Below, in pieces: positions 38,901 through 47,625 of a DNA stretch of 64,000 bases. Position 1 is the stretch's first letter. Each line of letters begins with the position of its first letter. The notes under the pieces are model-generated. The model did not search any database and was not told the origin of the DNA. It saw only the letters and a list, made by a program, of their open reading frames with translations. The DNA is from Phoronis australis. Lineage: Eukaryota > Phoronida > Phoronidae. The stretch is taken from NCBI GenBank assembly GCA_002633005.1, contig NMRA01000407.1, positions 294,666 through 358,665 of the forward strand. Reading direction: 5' to 3'. The position numbers and the translations under genes were made by a program.

Positions 38901-41900
38901 TGTTTATATAGGCTTTCAATTAACAATTATTCCAAACTTTTGTGGAAGATTACAAACGTATTGTCTGATGTAAAGCATTGTCCAGTGCAGGGTCATGAGC
39001 ACTTTTTGCAGACATGTTCTAGTTTAAGAAGTAAAAAAGTCTTGAAGTCTTCTTAGTTATCTATCTTATCATGGTATGTATTACCATTGTGGCTTGTATT
39101 TACATAATTATGTAACTTCAATAAGGAACCATTCCACTCATTAACGGGATCGTTTCACTACTGCAAACGCAGTCCACCAACTAAACACAATTTCAACAAG
39201 CTAACATGCTGAAAAGTTCAAATTTTCAAAAGTTTGGTCTCTACATGAAAAACTGTAAATTTTCTGAAAAATCTACGTTTCTGGTGTCTAAAATATTCTA
39301 ACACAATTTTTGTGGTACGCAGGTCTGTAATTATGTTGAGGCTTGGTAGAAGTAGATTGGTTTTCATTAAAAGTAACCCACATCTCTTCAAGGTGTTTTG
39401 TGTACACGCATGTTCTTGCCAGAAGAGTGCACTTTGTCTTAGAACAGCGATAAAGCTTTTGATAGATTTTCTCCATATAGGGCTTAGCCATTTACTGCAA
39501 TATATGAACTAAAAGTATTGATTGTGCAGAAGGAACTAGATCCAGGCTACTGAGTTTCTATTGACGTCACAATTCAAATTTTTCTTTGCTCTCAGACGTA
39601 GTAAGCATCCTGCAAACCAATCTGCTAGCAGTTGTCGGCGTGTTAGTAACCTTATTAACCAGAATATATCGGGCCTGATTACCTTAGTATGGGTCTAGCC
39701 AATTACCCGCAGGTATTGGCGAGTCTGTAATTTTAATAGACAGCATGCACCACCGGTTGGTCCATCCAGGTGTTACGAGTTAACACCGTTACTGACCTAC
39801 CTTGATGGCTAAAACAGCTGATGTATAGATCTAACCTCTAAATTTAGGCTCTGTCCAATGGGTGGTAAAATGTTTGCAGGATTTAGAAGACAATAATGCG
39901 CCTTTCACATTTTTGCATTTCATTTTCCATTTTAATTAGTGTATACATTAGAGTGTGGTGCACCTGTAATGAAGCGATCTGGAAGAACAAGTCATCTGTC
40001 TTGGTTTGATCGGGTGGCTGTAGAAATTGGTGTTCATTAAGATCCACTAGGCTATTCAGTGCTTTCAAGCCATTGAAAAATACTAATAGGCATTTCATTT
40101 AGATTGATCATTTTTTGTGAATTCTTCAGGGCTGCAAATATTTGTGTGTTCTTCTTTCTCATTGCACAGTTTGATAAAGAGGTCATCAGTTGTTGTAATT
40201 GTCGGCACATTTTTGAATTAACAGATTTTTGTGGATTTGCTCACATTGCTGCCCGTTTTTGTTTTTCAGTCTAGCTAGCAAACCTTTACTGTGTCTGTTG
40301 TAGTGTAATGGCCCAGTCACTTATGAAGTTGGGTGCAGTGATATTATGTGTGGCTAGCACTGTTGCTACTGTTACCGGTCATTAAGCAGAGTGTTTGTTG
40401 TGCCTGGGCCACATGGGTTGTGAACACTTGATAAGTCTGACCTAGGTGTAATGATAAACAGTCTGATGGTCAGTTGTCTTTACATGCACCTTGTTCACAA
40501 ACCAGTTCACAATTCTGTACAAAGAAAGAATCTGGTGACAGCTCAGCAGTTTCAATACCCACATCCTGAATTCCTCTGCTTTCTGGTACTGTGGTGTTTA
40601 CCTGTAATGCTCAACATTTGTCTACCTTGTTTTGGCCTCTTTTCTATGCCGTTTGGATATTGTGCTGTAATTCAACTCTTTGTCTTTCTAATGCCACTGT
40701 AGAGTTTTTGTGCTGTGAGTGCAATTTGTAAAACGGCCACAAAGACCCTACTCACCGTTATTTGTCCTCTGTCGATTACACTTATTATGTTCCTGTGTCT
40801 GTCTTGCAGTCTTGAACAGCACACCGTACACTCAGAGATCTGGCTATTATGGTTGACAGTAACATCAACCCACAAACTTTAAATCTTCCGCGAACACTTC
40901 ATAAAAAGAGCTTCAAATCGTTTTTACTCTGATATAGGATGCCCCCATTGAGTTTAGTAGGTTGTGCAGGAAAGCTTCGTTGACCGCTAGTTGTTTTTAA
41001 TTTTTGTTGAGACTTTCTAACCCAATGACCTTTTACACGCATAAGCCAATCAGTTCATGTGATTCCCAATTAGCACAGTTAAAAATGTTTGCCTGTTGTC
41101 TGTCCACCAGGCTACTGCTTCCTACTGTTTCAAGATGAGATGTCAGTGCAGAAGCTGATTGCAGACTGCATTGTTGAAGATGAGAAGTTGTACTGGTGTG
41201 TGTCTAGTCCCACTATGAAGGACAAGCCGGTGAGTTACAGTGTATGGCTGGTGAACGTTATGAGCACTGTCACCTTATTGGAAGTAGTGCTCTTGCCTAT
41301 TTAAAATGAATATAATGTTCAGAGAACAGGGGGCCTGTTTCTCATGGTGACTTTTGACTTTAGATAAAAGTATTAGAAATATGACTGTGACAGTCTTACC
41401 AAAATATTTTTGTCTATTCATGCAACTACAAACTCCTGTCCATTAACTTTGTGTTGAAGACAGATTTTCAATTTTAAACTGATTTTCGTGAAGCAGGGTA
41501 AGCCATTGAATTTTAGCTAAAAGACAAAAATTAATAGACTCTTCGAGCGTCAGGCCCCAGATTTCATAGCACAAGTTTTCGAGGAAGAAGATGATCTGGC
41601 GCAAGTGGCTGTGGACAAATATTAAACTGGTGGGATTTGTCACCAAAGTCAGACAATGTACCCCACCTGATTAATTTGCCTTTGTGATCAGAAGTACAGT
41701 CATGGTGGTTAATAAGAACTGAATATCAGCTGCAGACTTTCGTAGTTAATTTCTCATGGGCACAATTTTGCAGGTGCTCATGTGCAAGGCAACATTGTTC
41801 TTATTAACTTGGGCCTTTACACCGGTGCAAGGTTCATGTGAACACTGGCCGTACCAGAGACAAGTTGTTCTTGGGGTAACTTGCTGTTCAGACAAAGTGT

Positions 41901-44066
41901 TTTAACACCTAAGAAATACTATTCTATTTTTGTTCGGAGGATACAAGGCAATCACTAAAGATTGCATATTAAAAATATATGCCTGAAGTTCCCATTAGAA
42001 ACCCTGTCAGAATTATTTTTGTATTTTATTAATCATTTTACAGGTTCAAATCCGCCCGTGGAGTTTGGTGGATAGTGATTTTGTCATGGATGGCTCCCAG
42101 CCGCTGGACCCTAGAAAGACCATATTTGTTGGAGGTGTACCCCGCCCTCTGAGAGCTGGTACGTTAAATAATTTCAAATGTTGCACTTAAGTTTATATTC
42201 ATGAGTATTAGATATTGGTCTGGTGTTATACTGTTACCCTTATTAACAGTGGTATTGGTGATGTGGCCTGATGTAATGCGAGCTGCTTTAGTTTGGAATA
42301 CAGTTGACAGTAACAGAGTTTGGTAGTGTAACTTGCATCACTGCGGCTACTTACAGTTGTAGCTTCAGAAAACAGCTTACCTGACAACTCTTCTTTACCT
42401 GTAAGGGGACACTCAAATGCAATGTAGGGGCATTGTATGTAGCTTCGCTATAATGTATGCAGTCTGCCTGGCTGGACCCCTCGTGTTTTTTGATGATATG
42501 GCCATCTATTTGTAAGTTGTTTAACCATTTGAATTGGGCTTTACTATTTGATCTACATGTGTCTGGCTTAAGAAATCTTGTCATCAAGGAAATGTTTTCC
42601 TGGTTAGTCCAATGCTTTTATATCAGCTACATTTTTTGATGTGTCCTGGTTGAATTTTTGTGTTTATTCAAATGAGCTAAAGATTAGACATGTTTGATAC
42701 CTAGCATAATATAGTGGCAGTTGGAAGTTTAATTATATCAATAACCAATGACTACTGTTACCTTGCTTGGTTTTGTATATTAATGTTGGATTTATATAAC
42801 AGGGAGACTAGGTGTGCTGGTAGTAGTCATGATATTGAACTACAAATAACAACGAAAGTTTGTGTAATAACATGACCATGAATTCACTAATTGGTGACTG
42901 GGTATTCACTAGGTATTCATTAGGTATTCACTTGGCAGTGCTAATAAACAATAGGTCCCTCTTTTTGACATATGAATAGACTGAGAGTAGAAAGCCATTC
43001 TTTCTCATGGGAAAGAGCGATTGGAGACCCACGTGATTTACCTGGCTGCAGGCATTTTTATGGGAAGGTCCCTTACTACTCTTGCGACACCTATTGAATT
43101 TTGAGTTGCCTATTGAGGTGTTGAAGAAACAGACCTGTGTAATCCAACTGGTTCCATTGTCTTGTTTCAGTTGAGCTGGCCATGATCATGGATCGTCTGT
43201 ATGGCGGTGTCTGCTATGCTGGCATCGATACCGACCCTGAGCTGAAATATCCAAAGGGGGCAGGGCGTGTGGCCTTCTCGAACCAGCAGAGCTACATTGC
43301 AGCCATCAGTGCACGCTTTGTTCAACTGCAGCATGGAGATATTGATAAAAGGGTATGTTTGTGTAGACCAGTTATCCAAATAGTTGGTTGAAAGCAATCA
43401 ATTGGTTTTGGTATGATTTTATATCTTTGTTTCATTGTAAGCCTTACTCATGTTTTGTTACTTTCTTCCACTGGTAAGTCGTGGAGAGTTCAGTTCAGTT
43501 CATATTTTGTCCTTTTTTCAACATTCATTCACAACGGTGCATGTAGGTACAATAGCTCATTACATTTCCTCCATTTAAAAGTTCACATGATCAAAGGGGA
43601 AAATAATTTTTTAATTGCCTTGGACAGAAAGCTAATAGTCCATAGGCTGGTGCTCGGTTTGTACATTTCAGTCAATTGAAGTAAATGAAATTTAAGTGCC
43701 ATGCTGAAGGAAACAACTGTGTGATCCCAATAGCCTGGGATTGAATTGGCAGCATGCTGGTAGAGAGTACACCACACTAATTACTGGATTAGTGGACCGT
43801 GCAGGCTTATTTATCCATCCTCTCTCTTCTTTGTTCAGGTTGAAGTCAAGCCATACGTTCTGGACGACCAGATGTGTGACGAGTGTCAAGGAGCACGTTG
43901 TGGCGGCAAGTTTGCGCCGTTCTTCTGTGCCAACGTTACTTGTCTGCAGTACTATTGTGAGCATTGTTGGGCTCAGATCCACTCTCGCCCTGGCCGGGAG
44001 TTCCACAAACCACTAGTCAAGGAAGGAGCGGATCGTCCCCGCGCTGTTCCATTCCGATGGTGCTAA
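1966..44066 (+). CDS. CPEB: Cytoplasmic polyadenylation element-binding protein, CPEB2/3/4 (Orb2) class; nine spliced coding exons
   Basis: This is an RNA-binding translational regulator. Proteins of this class bind U-rich elements in mRNA 3' UTRs and control poly(A) tail length and local translation. Coding exons are 1966-2982, 11533-11632, 29917-29940, 33509-33688, 37284-37373, 41111-41229, 42044-42158, 43171-43352 and 43839-44066. Phases join without a break to 684 codons plus TAA. Residues 1-339 are low complexity and rich in Q, S and P, with a Q run near 195-203. RRM1 starts near residue 428 (KVFVGGLPPDIDE) and RRM2 near 535 (KTIFVGGVPRPLRA). The C-terminal ZZ-type domain at about 622-675 carries CDEC, CANVTC, YCEHCW and two His. 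The protein ends PFRWC, where vertebrate CPEB2-4 end in FRWN. The two RRMs and ZZ are near-identical to vertebrate CPEB2-4, which excludes CPEB1. The start is the first ATG after an in-frame stop. Confidence 0.95.
4301..4360. repeat. 30-bp tandem duplication, two copies
   Basis: The unit beginning ACCAGTTCTAACTTC occurs at 4301 and again at 4331, the copies differing only near the last base. Confidence 0.95.
4464..4620. mobile_element. MITE-like element with short terminal inverted repeats
   Basis: The left end reads TAAACTCGCGGGTTAA and the right end reads as its imperfect reverse complement (TTACCCTGCGAGTTTA). Between them are repeated GCGCCCACTGCTTGGGTAA / GCCCGTCCCC-type segments. The same internal pattern recurs at 26447-26680, 28705-28849 and 63700-63838, which defines a family. 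No coding capacity. Confidence 0.7.
7251..7412 (+). pseudogene. THAP zinc-finger domain fragment, transposon-derived
   Basis: An ATG-started 53-codon frame reads MAKRCCCGVCSSDSHY and then, after a short charged segment, FRPFPKPKSD. This is the N-terminal half of a THAP (C2CH) DNA-binding domain: the Cys-rich start and the FPKPK segment are characteristic. The frame stops at TAA before the distal C-x2-H pair, so no complete zinc site is encoded. THAP domains are common in P-element-like transposases and proteins derived from them. With no continuing frame nearby, this is most simply a decayed transposon piece in CPEB intron 1. A first exon of a nested THAP gene cannot be fully excluded. Confidence 0.65.
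7956..8036. repeat. 40-bp tandem duplication
   Basis: A segment starting GACATGTACCTAGTATTTAA at 7956 recurs at 7996 with a few substitutions, including the shared CTCAGATATATAAAACA. Confidence 0.9.
9045..9208. repeat. 79-bp direct tandem duplication
   Basis: The unit beginning TCTGAAACTTATCATACT starts at 9045 and 9124 and its first bases recur at 9203. The copies differ at about one base (ACATAATG versus ACATTATG), so the duplication is recent. Confidence 0.95.
11533..11632 (+). CDS. CPEB: CPEB coding exon 2
   Basis: The exon encodes DRNYDSMQFPGLERQ followed by ILDIMRQTQMQDQQDAYR. It starts at phase 0 after TTGCAG and ends at phase 1 before GTACCC. The ILDIMR segment matches the conserved (I/L)IDIMR block that precedes the alternatively spliced exons of vertebrate CPEB2-4. 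Confidence 0.9.
12060..12263 (+). mobile_element. tRNA-derived SINE
   Basis: The head contains an RNA polymerase III A-box-like TGGCTCAGTGATTAGAG at about 12070 and a degenerate B box (CATTCAAATCC) about 40 bases later, around an anticodon-arm-like segment. An unrelated body of about 120 bases follows, ending in an A-rich tail (TTAAAAAAAAATG). This arrangement is that of a tRNA-derived SINE, not a functional tRNA gene: the arms do not close into a proper acceptor stem. Confidence 0.7.
14120..15050. repeat. 36-bp minisatellite with higher-order organisation
   Basis: Variant units of about 36 bp, of the form GTCAGGCTTCACAAAGCAG plus a TCAGG-GATGGTTGTAA half, repeat through 14120-14820 and resume at about 14935-15050. 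A non-standard block (GTAGGATAAGTCAGGCTTCT and what follows) occurs at 14324 and 14689, showing a superimposed period of about 365 bp. Because 36 is a multiple of three, long frames on both strands are artefacts of the array. Confidence 0.9.
15644..16860. mobile_element. Inverted-repeat DNA transposon, copy 1
   Basis: The left end has CTTGTCG then AATTTCGCCAAGTATGTTGC, and the right end has AATTTCGCCAAGTTTCGCTC. Interior blocks such as CTTCCGGTTAAAGATGGC, TGAATTTTTGCATGTGGATT and TCAGACTTACCGTTTT are shared in order with the copy at 24748-25960. The 3' part (16420-16850) is partly duplicated and contains a CAT/CGT microsatellite. No transposase frame is visible, so it is probably non-autonomous. 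Confidence 0.75.
16470..16665. repeat. CAT/CGT-rich microsatellite inside the transposon end
   Basis: Units close to TTCATCATCGCCATCATCAT followed by CGTCATATTG repeat about five to six times. The S-, H- and M-rich frames over this stretch are low-complexity artefacts. Confidence 0.92.
17566..17690. repeat. Interspersed repeat, homologous to 51308-51428
   Basis: Shared order of blocks: GTCAT-AGGGAAG, GAA-TT-GCTT, GA-GAATTCCA-GTCAT, GTC-GAATAC and TTTGGCTTG. The copies are diverged and in the same orientation. The family is unknown to me. Confidence 0.55.
19633..19985. repeat. 174-bp tandem duplication
   Basis: TATGTGCCATTATT begins at 19645 and again at 19819. The blocks TTTTTAAGAAAGGTTCATTC, GGTCGATTTTAA and GCTGTTAGGAATTTTTGAT recur at the same spacing with moderate divergence. 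Confidence 0.9.
21250..21366. mobile_element. Foldback (MITE-like) element
   Basis: A left arm of about 55 bases from CGTCTTCGGTTTATGAC pairs with a right arm ending GTCATAAACCTGAGGCG with scattered mismatches, leaving almost no loop. This explains why open frames appear on both strands over the same bases. No coding capacity. Confidence 0.7.
21498..21722 (-). pseudogene. Protein-like frame fragment, function not recognised
   Basis: The frame on the minus strand has protein-like composition (KVVRRRNPHAL, then MPEFREGDKVTIDKSS, ending HEARQHN). It has no ATG at its start: a TGA lies three codons before its first TTG. Just upstream, a shifted frame beginning MDTLPNTVFSHDPE is open, so the two could be one decayed coding region. 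The REGDKV segment is reminiscent of small beta-barrel ends of retroelement integrases, but that is a weak resemblance. It lies antisense in CPEB intron 2. Confidence 0.3.
24748..25960. mobile_element. Inverted-repeat DNA transposon, copy 2
   Basis: Same family as 15644-16860. The left end CTTGGCGGAATTCTTCGAAT is itself a small hairpin, and the right end contains AATTCCGCCAAGTGTCGCTC, so ACTTGGCGGAATT is shared inverted at both ends. Copy 2 alone carries a strong internal hairpin at 24905-24948. No transposase frame is seen. Confidence 0.75.
26447..28849. mobile_element. 2.4-kb structure bounded by perfect 26-bp terminal inverted repeats
   Basis: TACCGTAATCGTTCGGGTTA (then ACGCCC) at 26447-26472 is repeated exactly in reverse complement at 28824-28849. 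Both flanks also carry the same GCGCCCACTGCTCGGTTAA-type modules in direct orientation. Each flank therefore looks like part of a MITE of about 160 bp like the one at 4464-4620. Either one MITE was interrupted and partly duplicated by a 2-kb insert, or two MITE ends mobilised the intervening DNA. A TA dinucleotide lies at each outer edge. The insert holds weak protein-like frames, including 27043-27216, and no recognisable transposase. Confidence 0.7.
27043..27216 (+). CDS. Small unrecognised frame inside the TIR structure
   Basis: An ATG-started frame of 57 residues begins MSNSQYFDEYNCRVIEDVG, contains PYWVTDFVAACRFL and ends at a TAA overlapped by an AATAAA poly(A) signal-like hexamer (27215-27220). 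Composition is protein-like. I recognise no domain and see no supporting splice structure. It could be a captured gene fragment, a final exon of something decayed, or chance. Confidence 0.2.
   Translation: MSNSQYFDEYNCRVIEDVGRPKGQYSEVPYWVTDFVAACRFLNSNVRNNVCLCMILK
29917..29940 (+). CDS. CPEB: CPEB coding exon 3: 24-nt microexon (ARTYGRRR)
   Basis: TTTCTAATGCAG precedes and GTATAT follows a 24-base exon, phase 1 to phase 1. Spliced to exons 2 and 4 it reads A-RTYGRRR-G(KSPF). The peptide RTYGRRRG is the same as that encoded by the 24-nt microexon of vertebrate CPEB2-4, in which inclusion is regulated and neuron-enriched. Skipping keeps the frame (684 versus 676 aa). With exon 4 it makes RRGKS-P, fitting an R-x-x-S kinase consensus that is lost on skipping. 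Confidence 0.92.
29941..33508 (+). other. CPEB intron 3 (3.6 kb)
   Basis: It contains the transposon copy at 31450-32777. Open frames at 30168-30653 and elsewhere have no domain, no splice support and intron-like composition. The acceptor is GTTTTGTAG/GC. Confidence 0.7.
31450..32777. mobile_element. DNA transposon with inverted ends, copy A
   Basis: It starts ACAGACCTCTGTACCA and ends TGGTACACAGGTCTGC, an imperfect inverted pair of about 16 bp. It shares ordered blocks with copy B (38217-39328), for example AAAAATGCGGATTC/AAAAATGTGGATTC near the start and GAAAAATCT near the end. About 300 bases around 32360-32680 have no counterpart in copy B and look like a nested insertion. No transposase frame. 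Confidence 0.7.
33509..33688 (+). CDS. CPEB: CPEB coding exon 4: linker and start of RRM1
   Basis: 180 nt, phase 1 to phase 1. It encodes GKSPFGVVDEQYLLDDG, a Ser/Pro-rich linker, then ERIERFSRKVFVGGLPPDID. KVFVGGL is the RNP2-type first strand of RRM1. The linker keeps the F-x-x-(E/D)-x-x-L-L-D-D-G pattern seen after the microexon in vertebrate CPEBs. Confidence 0.95.
33689..37283 (+). other. CPEB intron 4 (3.6 kb)
   Basis: No exon or recognisable mobile-element end was found apart from the tandem repeat at 36590-36765. Donor GAAG/GTAATA, acceptor TTTCCAG/AG. Confidence 0.7.
36590..36765. repeat. 43-44-bp tandem repeat, four copies
   Basis: The core TACC-CCTGCATCTCACATGTG starts at 36601, 36644, 36688 and 36731, giving spacings of 43, 44 and 43 bases with a variable GGACAAA tail. 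Confidence 0.92.
37284..37373 (+). CDS. CPEB: CPEB coding exon 5: RRM1 middle
   Basis: 90 nt, phase 1 to phase 1. It encodes EEITSAFRDFGPLIVDWPHK then AESKSYFPPK. The GPLIVDWPHKAESKSYFPPKG block is a family signature. Confidence 0.97.
37374..41110 (+). other. CPEB intron 5 (3.7 kb)
   Basis: It carries transposon copy B (38217-39328). The rest shows no exon. An AT microsatellite lies at about 38407-38446. Confidence 0.7.
38217..39328. mobile_element. DNA transposon with inverted ends, copy B
   Basis: It starts GCAGACCTATGTACCA and ends TGGTACGCAGGTCTGT. Internal blocks follow the order seen in copy A (31450-32777). It lacks the nested insertion of copy A and contains no coding frame of note. 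Confidence 0.7.
41111..41229 (+). CDS. CPEB: CPEB coding exon 6: RRM1 end
   Basis: 119 nt, phase 1 to phase 0. It encodes YCFLLFQDEMSVQKLIADCI and then a segment ending CVSSPTMKDKP. YCFLLFQ corresponds to the RNP1 strand (YAFLLFQ in vertebrate CPEB4). Donor GTGAGT. Confidence 0.97.
41230..42043 (+). other. CPEB intron 6 (0.8 kb)
   Basis: Ordinary AT-rich intron. GTGAGT donor and TTTTACAG acceptor. Nothing else seen. Confidence 0.8.
42044..42158 (+). CDS. CPEB: CPEB coding exon 7: inter-RRM linker and start of RRM2
   Basis: 115 nt, phase 0 to phase 1. It encodes VQIRPWSLVDSDFVMDGSQP and then LDPRKTIFVGGVPRPLRA. KTIFVGGVPRPLRA is the RRM2 first strand and loop of the CPEB family. Confidence 0.97.
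42159..43170 (+). other. CPEB intron 7 (1.0 kb)
   Basis: Donor GTACGT and acceptor CTTGTTTCAG. A short GGTATTCACTA-type triplication lies at about 42898-42932; otherwise unremarkable. Confidence 0.8.
43171..43352 (+). CDS. CPEB: CPEB coding exon 8: RRM2 body
   Basis: 182 nt, phase 1 to phase 0. It encodes ELAMIMDRLYGGVCYAGIDT, then DPELKYPKGAGRVAFSNQQS, then YIAAISARFVQLQHGDIDKR. This is essentially the invariant CPEB2-4 RRM2 sequence. Confidence 0.98.
43353..43838 (+). other. CPEB intron 8 (0.5 kb)
   Basis: Donor GTATGT and acceptor TTTGTTCAG. Nothing else seen. Confidence 0.8.
43839..44066 (+). CDS. CPEB: CPEB coding exon 9: end of RRM2 and ZZ-type zinc domain
   Basis: 228 nt including TAA. 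It encodes VEVKPYVLDDQMCDECQGAR, then the Cys/His-rich domain (CGGKFAPFFCANVTC, YYCEHCW, IHSRPGREFH) and the tail ending PRAVPFRWC. The paired Cys and two His fit the binuclear zinc site known for CPEB ZZ domains. The final residue is Cys where Asn is usual in vertebrates. Confidence 0.97.
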   Translation, partial: VEVKPYVLDDQMCDECQGARCGGKFAPFFCANVTCLQYYCEHCWAQIHSRPGREFHKPLVKEGADRPRAVPFRWC

Positions 44067-46328
44067 GGCGTCCCAGTAGCTGGCCAAAAGTGGCCCGCCA
44101 CTCCATATAAGGCCCTCGTTGTCGACGGGCTCACTTGATTCATTACATAGTTTTTGTTTGCAAAATATCGTCTTTGCAAATCTCTTTCGGGTTCAGTCAC
44201 ATTATATGATATAATCAGACACCATTCATTTATCTGATTTAACTATCTCTGCTAAAGTTATAACAAGTCATGCTTCATTTTACTCACTAGTTCATACCTG
44301 AAAGTGGGAAACTGGAAAGAGATTTGCTGTTAATGTGGTAAATGTCTCATTTAACCTAGATTGGGTTTAGCGAAGATGTTATTAACCAGTATCTTATTTA
44401 ATTAATGACAAGTACCCTTAAACTTAATGCATTGGCACTGCTTAACCATAGATTGTTTTTATCAAACCCTTTTAGTGCAATGTCTTTCCTACATTTGAGG
44501 AGTTGAGCATGCTAATGCGAGAAGTTTATGGGTCACTTATATTTATTGGCGTTTTATGGATGTGTAATATCAATTTAACAGGAAGAAAAGGTGCAGTACA
44601 ACTGTTGTTACTAATTTTATTCAGTGCAGTTATGGTTATATTTATAGGAATGGTAATAATAACTAATTGTTAAATCGATCCCATGGTGGCTTTATTTTTA
44701 TAATTTGCTTAGTATGTACTTGGACTGAGTAGCTGCAATGAGCCTGTGATCTCACCCAACCAAAGAGAATAGCTAATTGACGTTTTTTTATTTTCCCAGA
44801 TGAGTTTGTGTTGATATTTTGTGTTGATTTTGTCACTGTATTCTCTTCATGCATCACAGATTCCAATTCACAACAGCACTTGAGTTATGCATAAATGTTG
44901 AGCGTTCACAGTCGACGTCTGCTGAAAACTGTTTTGGTCAGACACAAAATTTACGCCAATATTTATTCGTTTGTTAATTGATATCAAACTCGTTGACCCA
45001 CTAATGGGTGCCTTGGAAACCCAGAGATGGCAGTGCTGCCTGAAAACTGTTTAGCCGGATTAATGCTGTCTGAGTGTTTGCAGTGCACTTCAGCTTGGTT
45101 TTTTCAATTTTCCTTCCACCTAATTAGTGCCTGGATCTTATGTATATCACATTGTGAGAAAACAGGTGTACCAACTGCATGTAGTCGTAGTTCTGCGCAC
45201 AGAGGCAAATGAGATGCGTTGTGGAGACACGATACATATAGATATTCAGTTAGTGCCATTCATGTTTGTGTGTGCCATATGTGTCGCACAAAATTATCCC
45301 CAGCACGTCACCCGTCTCTACACTTCTTTATGAAGTCTGTGTGGGTGCAGCCAATGAACCGCGACTGGACACCGGCTGTGCCGTTCTTAATGAATGTGTA
45401 GTAACATAGTATTTATTCTAATTGTTGCAAGTGATGATTATGATAATAACTTATAAGTGTATAAGCGTACATAAAATGTGCAATGGGGGAAGGGGAGAGT
45501 GAGTTTTTGCTTTACTCGCTGTTTATATATTGGGTAATTAGGCTCGTTACCGTCGTGGTTTCCTGTGGATATGGTTAGCAGGGCGGTAAACTAAATTTTA
45601 TTCCAAGCATTTGCAAGTTAGGAGCAGAAGAAAGCTATTAAAGGTTTGCTGTCAGCCTCTTGGGAGCTGTGATTGTGGCCTGGTATTGCTATCAGTTGCT
45701 GTGTGATGCTCGTTGGAAACTAGAGCAGGGGCTTCCTCGTATCGTATATAGTTAAGTGGATAGTTTTTGTAATTGGACAAGAGCGAAATCTCTATGATAG
45801 CTTAAAGCCCACCAGTTGCATATATCTGGTGTGGCACAGACGGCTCGTGGTTGGCCTCGTTAGTTATTACTTGGTTTCCGAATGGCAATTTTTTTTGTGC
45901 ACTAACTTATGTTCAGCTGCCTCAGCGTAGGGGCAGCTGCCACTTGGCATTTTCTATTTTTCATAATTGATTTTTTTACTATTTATCTAGTTATTTTGGT
46001 TGTAGCCAACGTGCTCATTTGCCTGTGCACAAAAGGTTTTCGTTGGGTTGTTAGACAATTGTCAAGAGGAATAATTTTTAGTTTCATTAAGTAAACGAAA
46101 ATTAAAGTAAAAAAAGAGTGAAGGTGAAGGGTGGAAGTTTGAACTAAATGTAGTGCACTCTACTAACATCATCAAGTGCTGTTGAAAGTCTGTTGACAAA
46201 GTGATGACTTTGTCATCTTTGGCTTCTTAACTAGGTCAAAGGTCGTCCGTTGGACATATCAGTGTTTTGTGTATGTTTTGTGTGGTGTCCTATTGGCGTA
46301 CACTTTTGCAGTGTACTATTTAATATTA

Positions 46329-46334
46329 AATAAA
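46329..46334 (+). promoter_or_regulatory. Candidate proximal poly(A) signal of CPEB
   Basis: AATAAA followed within about 15-60 bases by a U/GU-rich tract (TAGTTTTTTGTAAC, then GTTTGTGCACTTTTC). Confidence 0.55.
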
Positions 46335-46790
46335 AATTTCTAGTTTTTTGTAACAAATGTTCACAGTTTGTGCACTTTTCTTTGCACTGTTTTGTAATAG
46401 CGTTTCAGAGCTTTGAATTTTTCAGTGTTTCCACGATGGTTGTTTTATACTTTAGCTTTTTAAAAAAGACAAAAAATACTTGTTCGTTTACCCAGTGTTT
46501 ATAGTTCTGCTTTAATATATTTTCCAAGTTGAAAGTATTTATAAACTATTTAATAACATTATAGGATTTGATTGGGATTAAATTAACTAATTTATGGTAA
46601 ATCTATCTTTTCACAGACATCTGTTTTAATGGGAGTGTTAGGTCAATATGTCATTGTCAGTGTTAGCCTGACCTGTGTGTCTCGTAGGTCATTAAGCTCA
46701 GTTTAAGTTGAATGTAGACTGCATTCTACCTAATGTCTTAAATTAGTTTGTTTTCCATACAGCTAGGGATGTGGTGCTAATTGTAATAAT

Positions 46791-46878
46791 CAAATTGCTT
46801 GGTACTGCCATGTAGTGCAAATTGCTTGGTACTGCCATTCAGTGCAAATTGCTTGGCACTGCCGTGTAGTGCAAATTT
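46791..46878. repeat. 27-bp tandem repeat, three copies
   Basis: The unit CAAATTGCTTGGTACTGCC plus a short variable tail starts at 46791, 46818 and 46845, with a partial fourth copy. Confidence 0.93.
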
Positions 46879-47514
46879 CTCCTCAACTGCTCATACTCAC
46901 TGGATTCTTTGTTTCATTGTCAGTAAAGTGTGTCCTCTTGTTTCAAATTGTTCATGTCAAATATTTCCTCAGTTGACAACCAGACACAATTGATGTCATG
47001 TTTGGTGTTTGCATATTTGCATTTTAATATTGAAGATAATGAGTCCTTCAGTGACACTTTCTCGTTGTTAAAGGTGCGGCAAACCCATCTTTTGAATAAA
47101 ACATTACCTGGTACTTTAGTTTCGACTACTTACAGTTACAATGTTGGTATCAAATTGTTCTTTACCCCAATTAGAAGTATTTTGTTACATAGTCCAGATT
47201 CATTTAGTTGACTTGATCGTTACAGTCAGTTTGTGAGCCGAATATGGTTTTGGCCAATACAGTTCCTCCCAAGTGGAGGGATTACTTCTTTAAAATAAAA
47301 GACCAGTTTAATAACTTTGCAGTGAGTGTTTATATAGAAGATGGGTTTATAGCACCTTCAACTGTTGCTGTCACTTGACAATACCTTGCTTACCATAGTG
47401 TAGTCTAGTGCAAACTGGTTTGAATACATTTTACTTAACTTTTAATGTTGTCGCAAAAATAACAAGATAGTTTTGGTAAGGCACCTAGACTTGCCAGCCC
47501 GTGTGCAAAACTTG

Positions 47515-47625
47515 TCTCACTCAAGCTGTTCCCCTCTCACAGACGTGATTCCCCTCTCATGTACGCCAGTCCCCTTTCACACTTGTGATTTCTCTCTCAT
47601 GTATGCTATTCCCCTCTCACGCTGC
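47515..47625. repeat. Imperfect CCCCTCTCAC-type tandem repeat
   Basis: TCCCCTCTCA followed by a variable spacer of about 11-13 bases recurs about five times (TTCCCCTCTCATG, GTCCCCTTTCAC and similar). Confidence 0.75.
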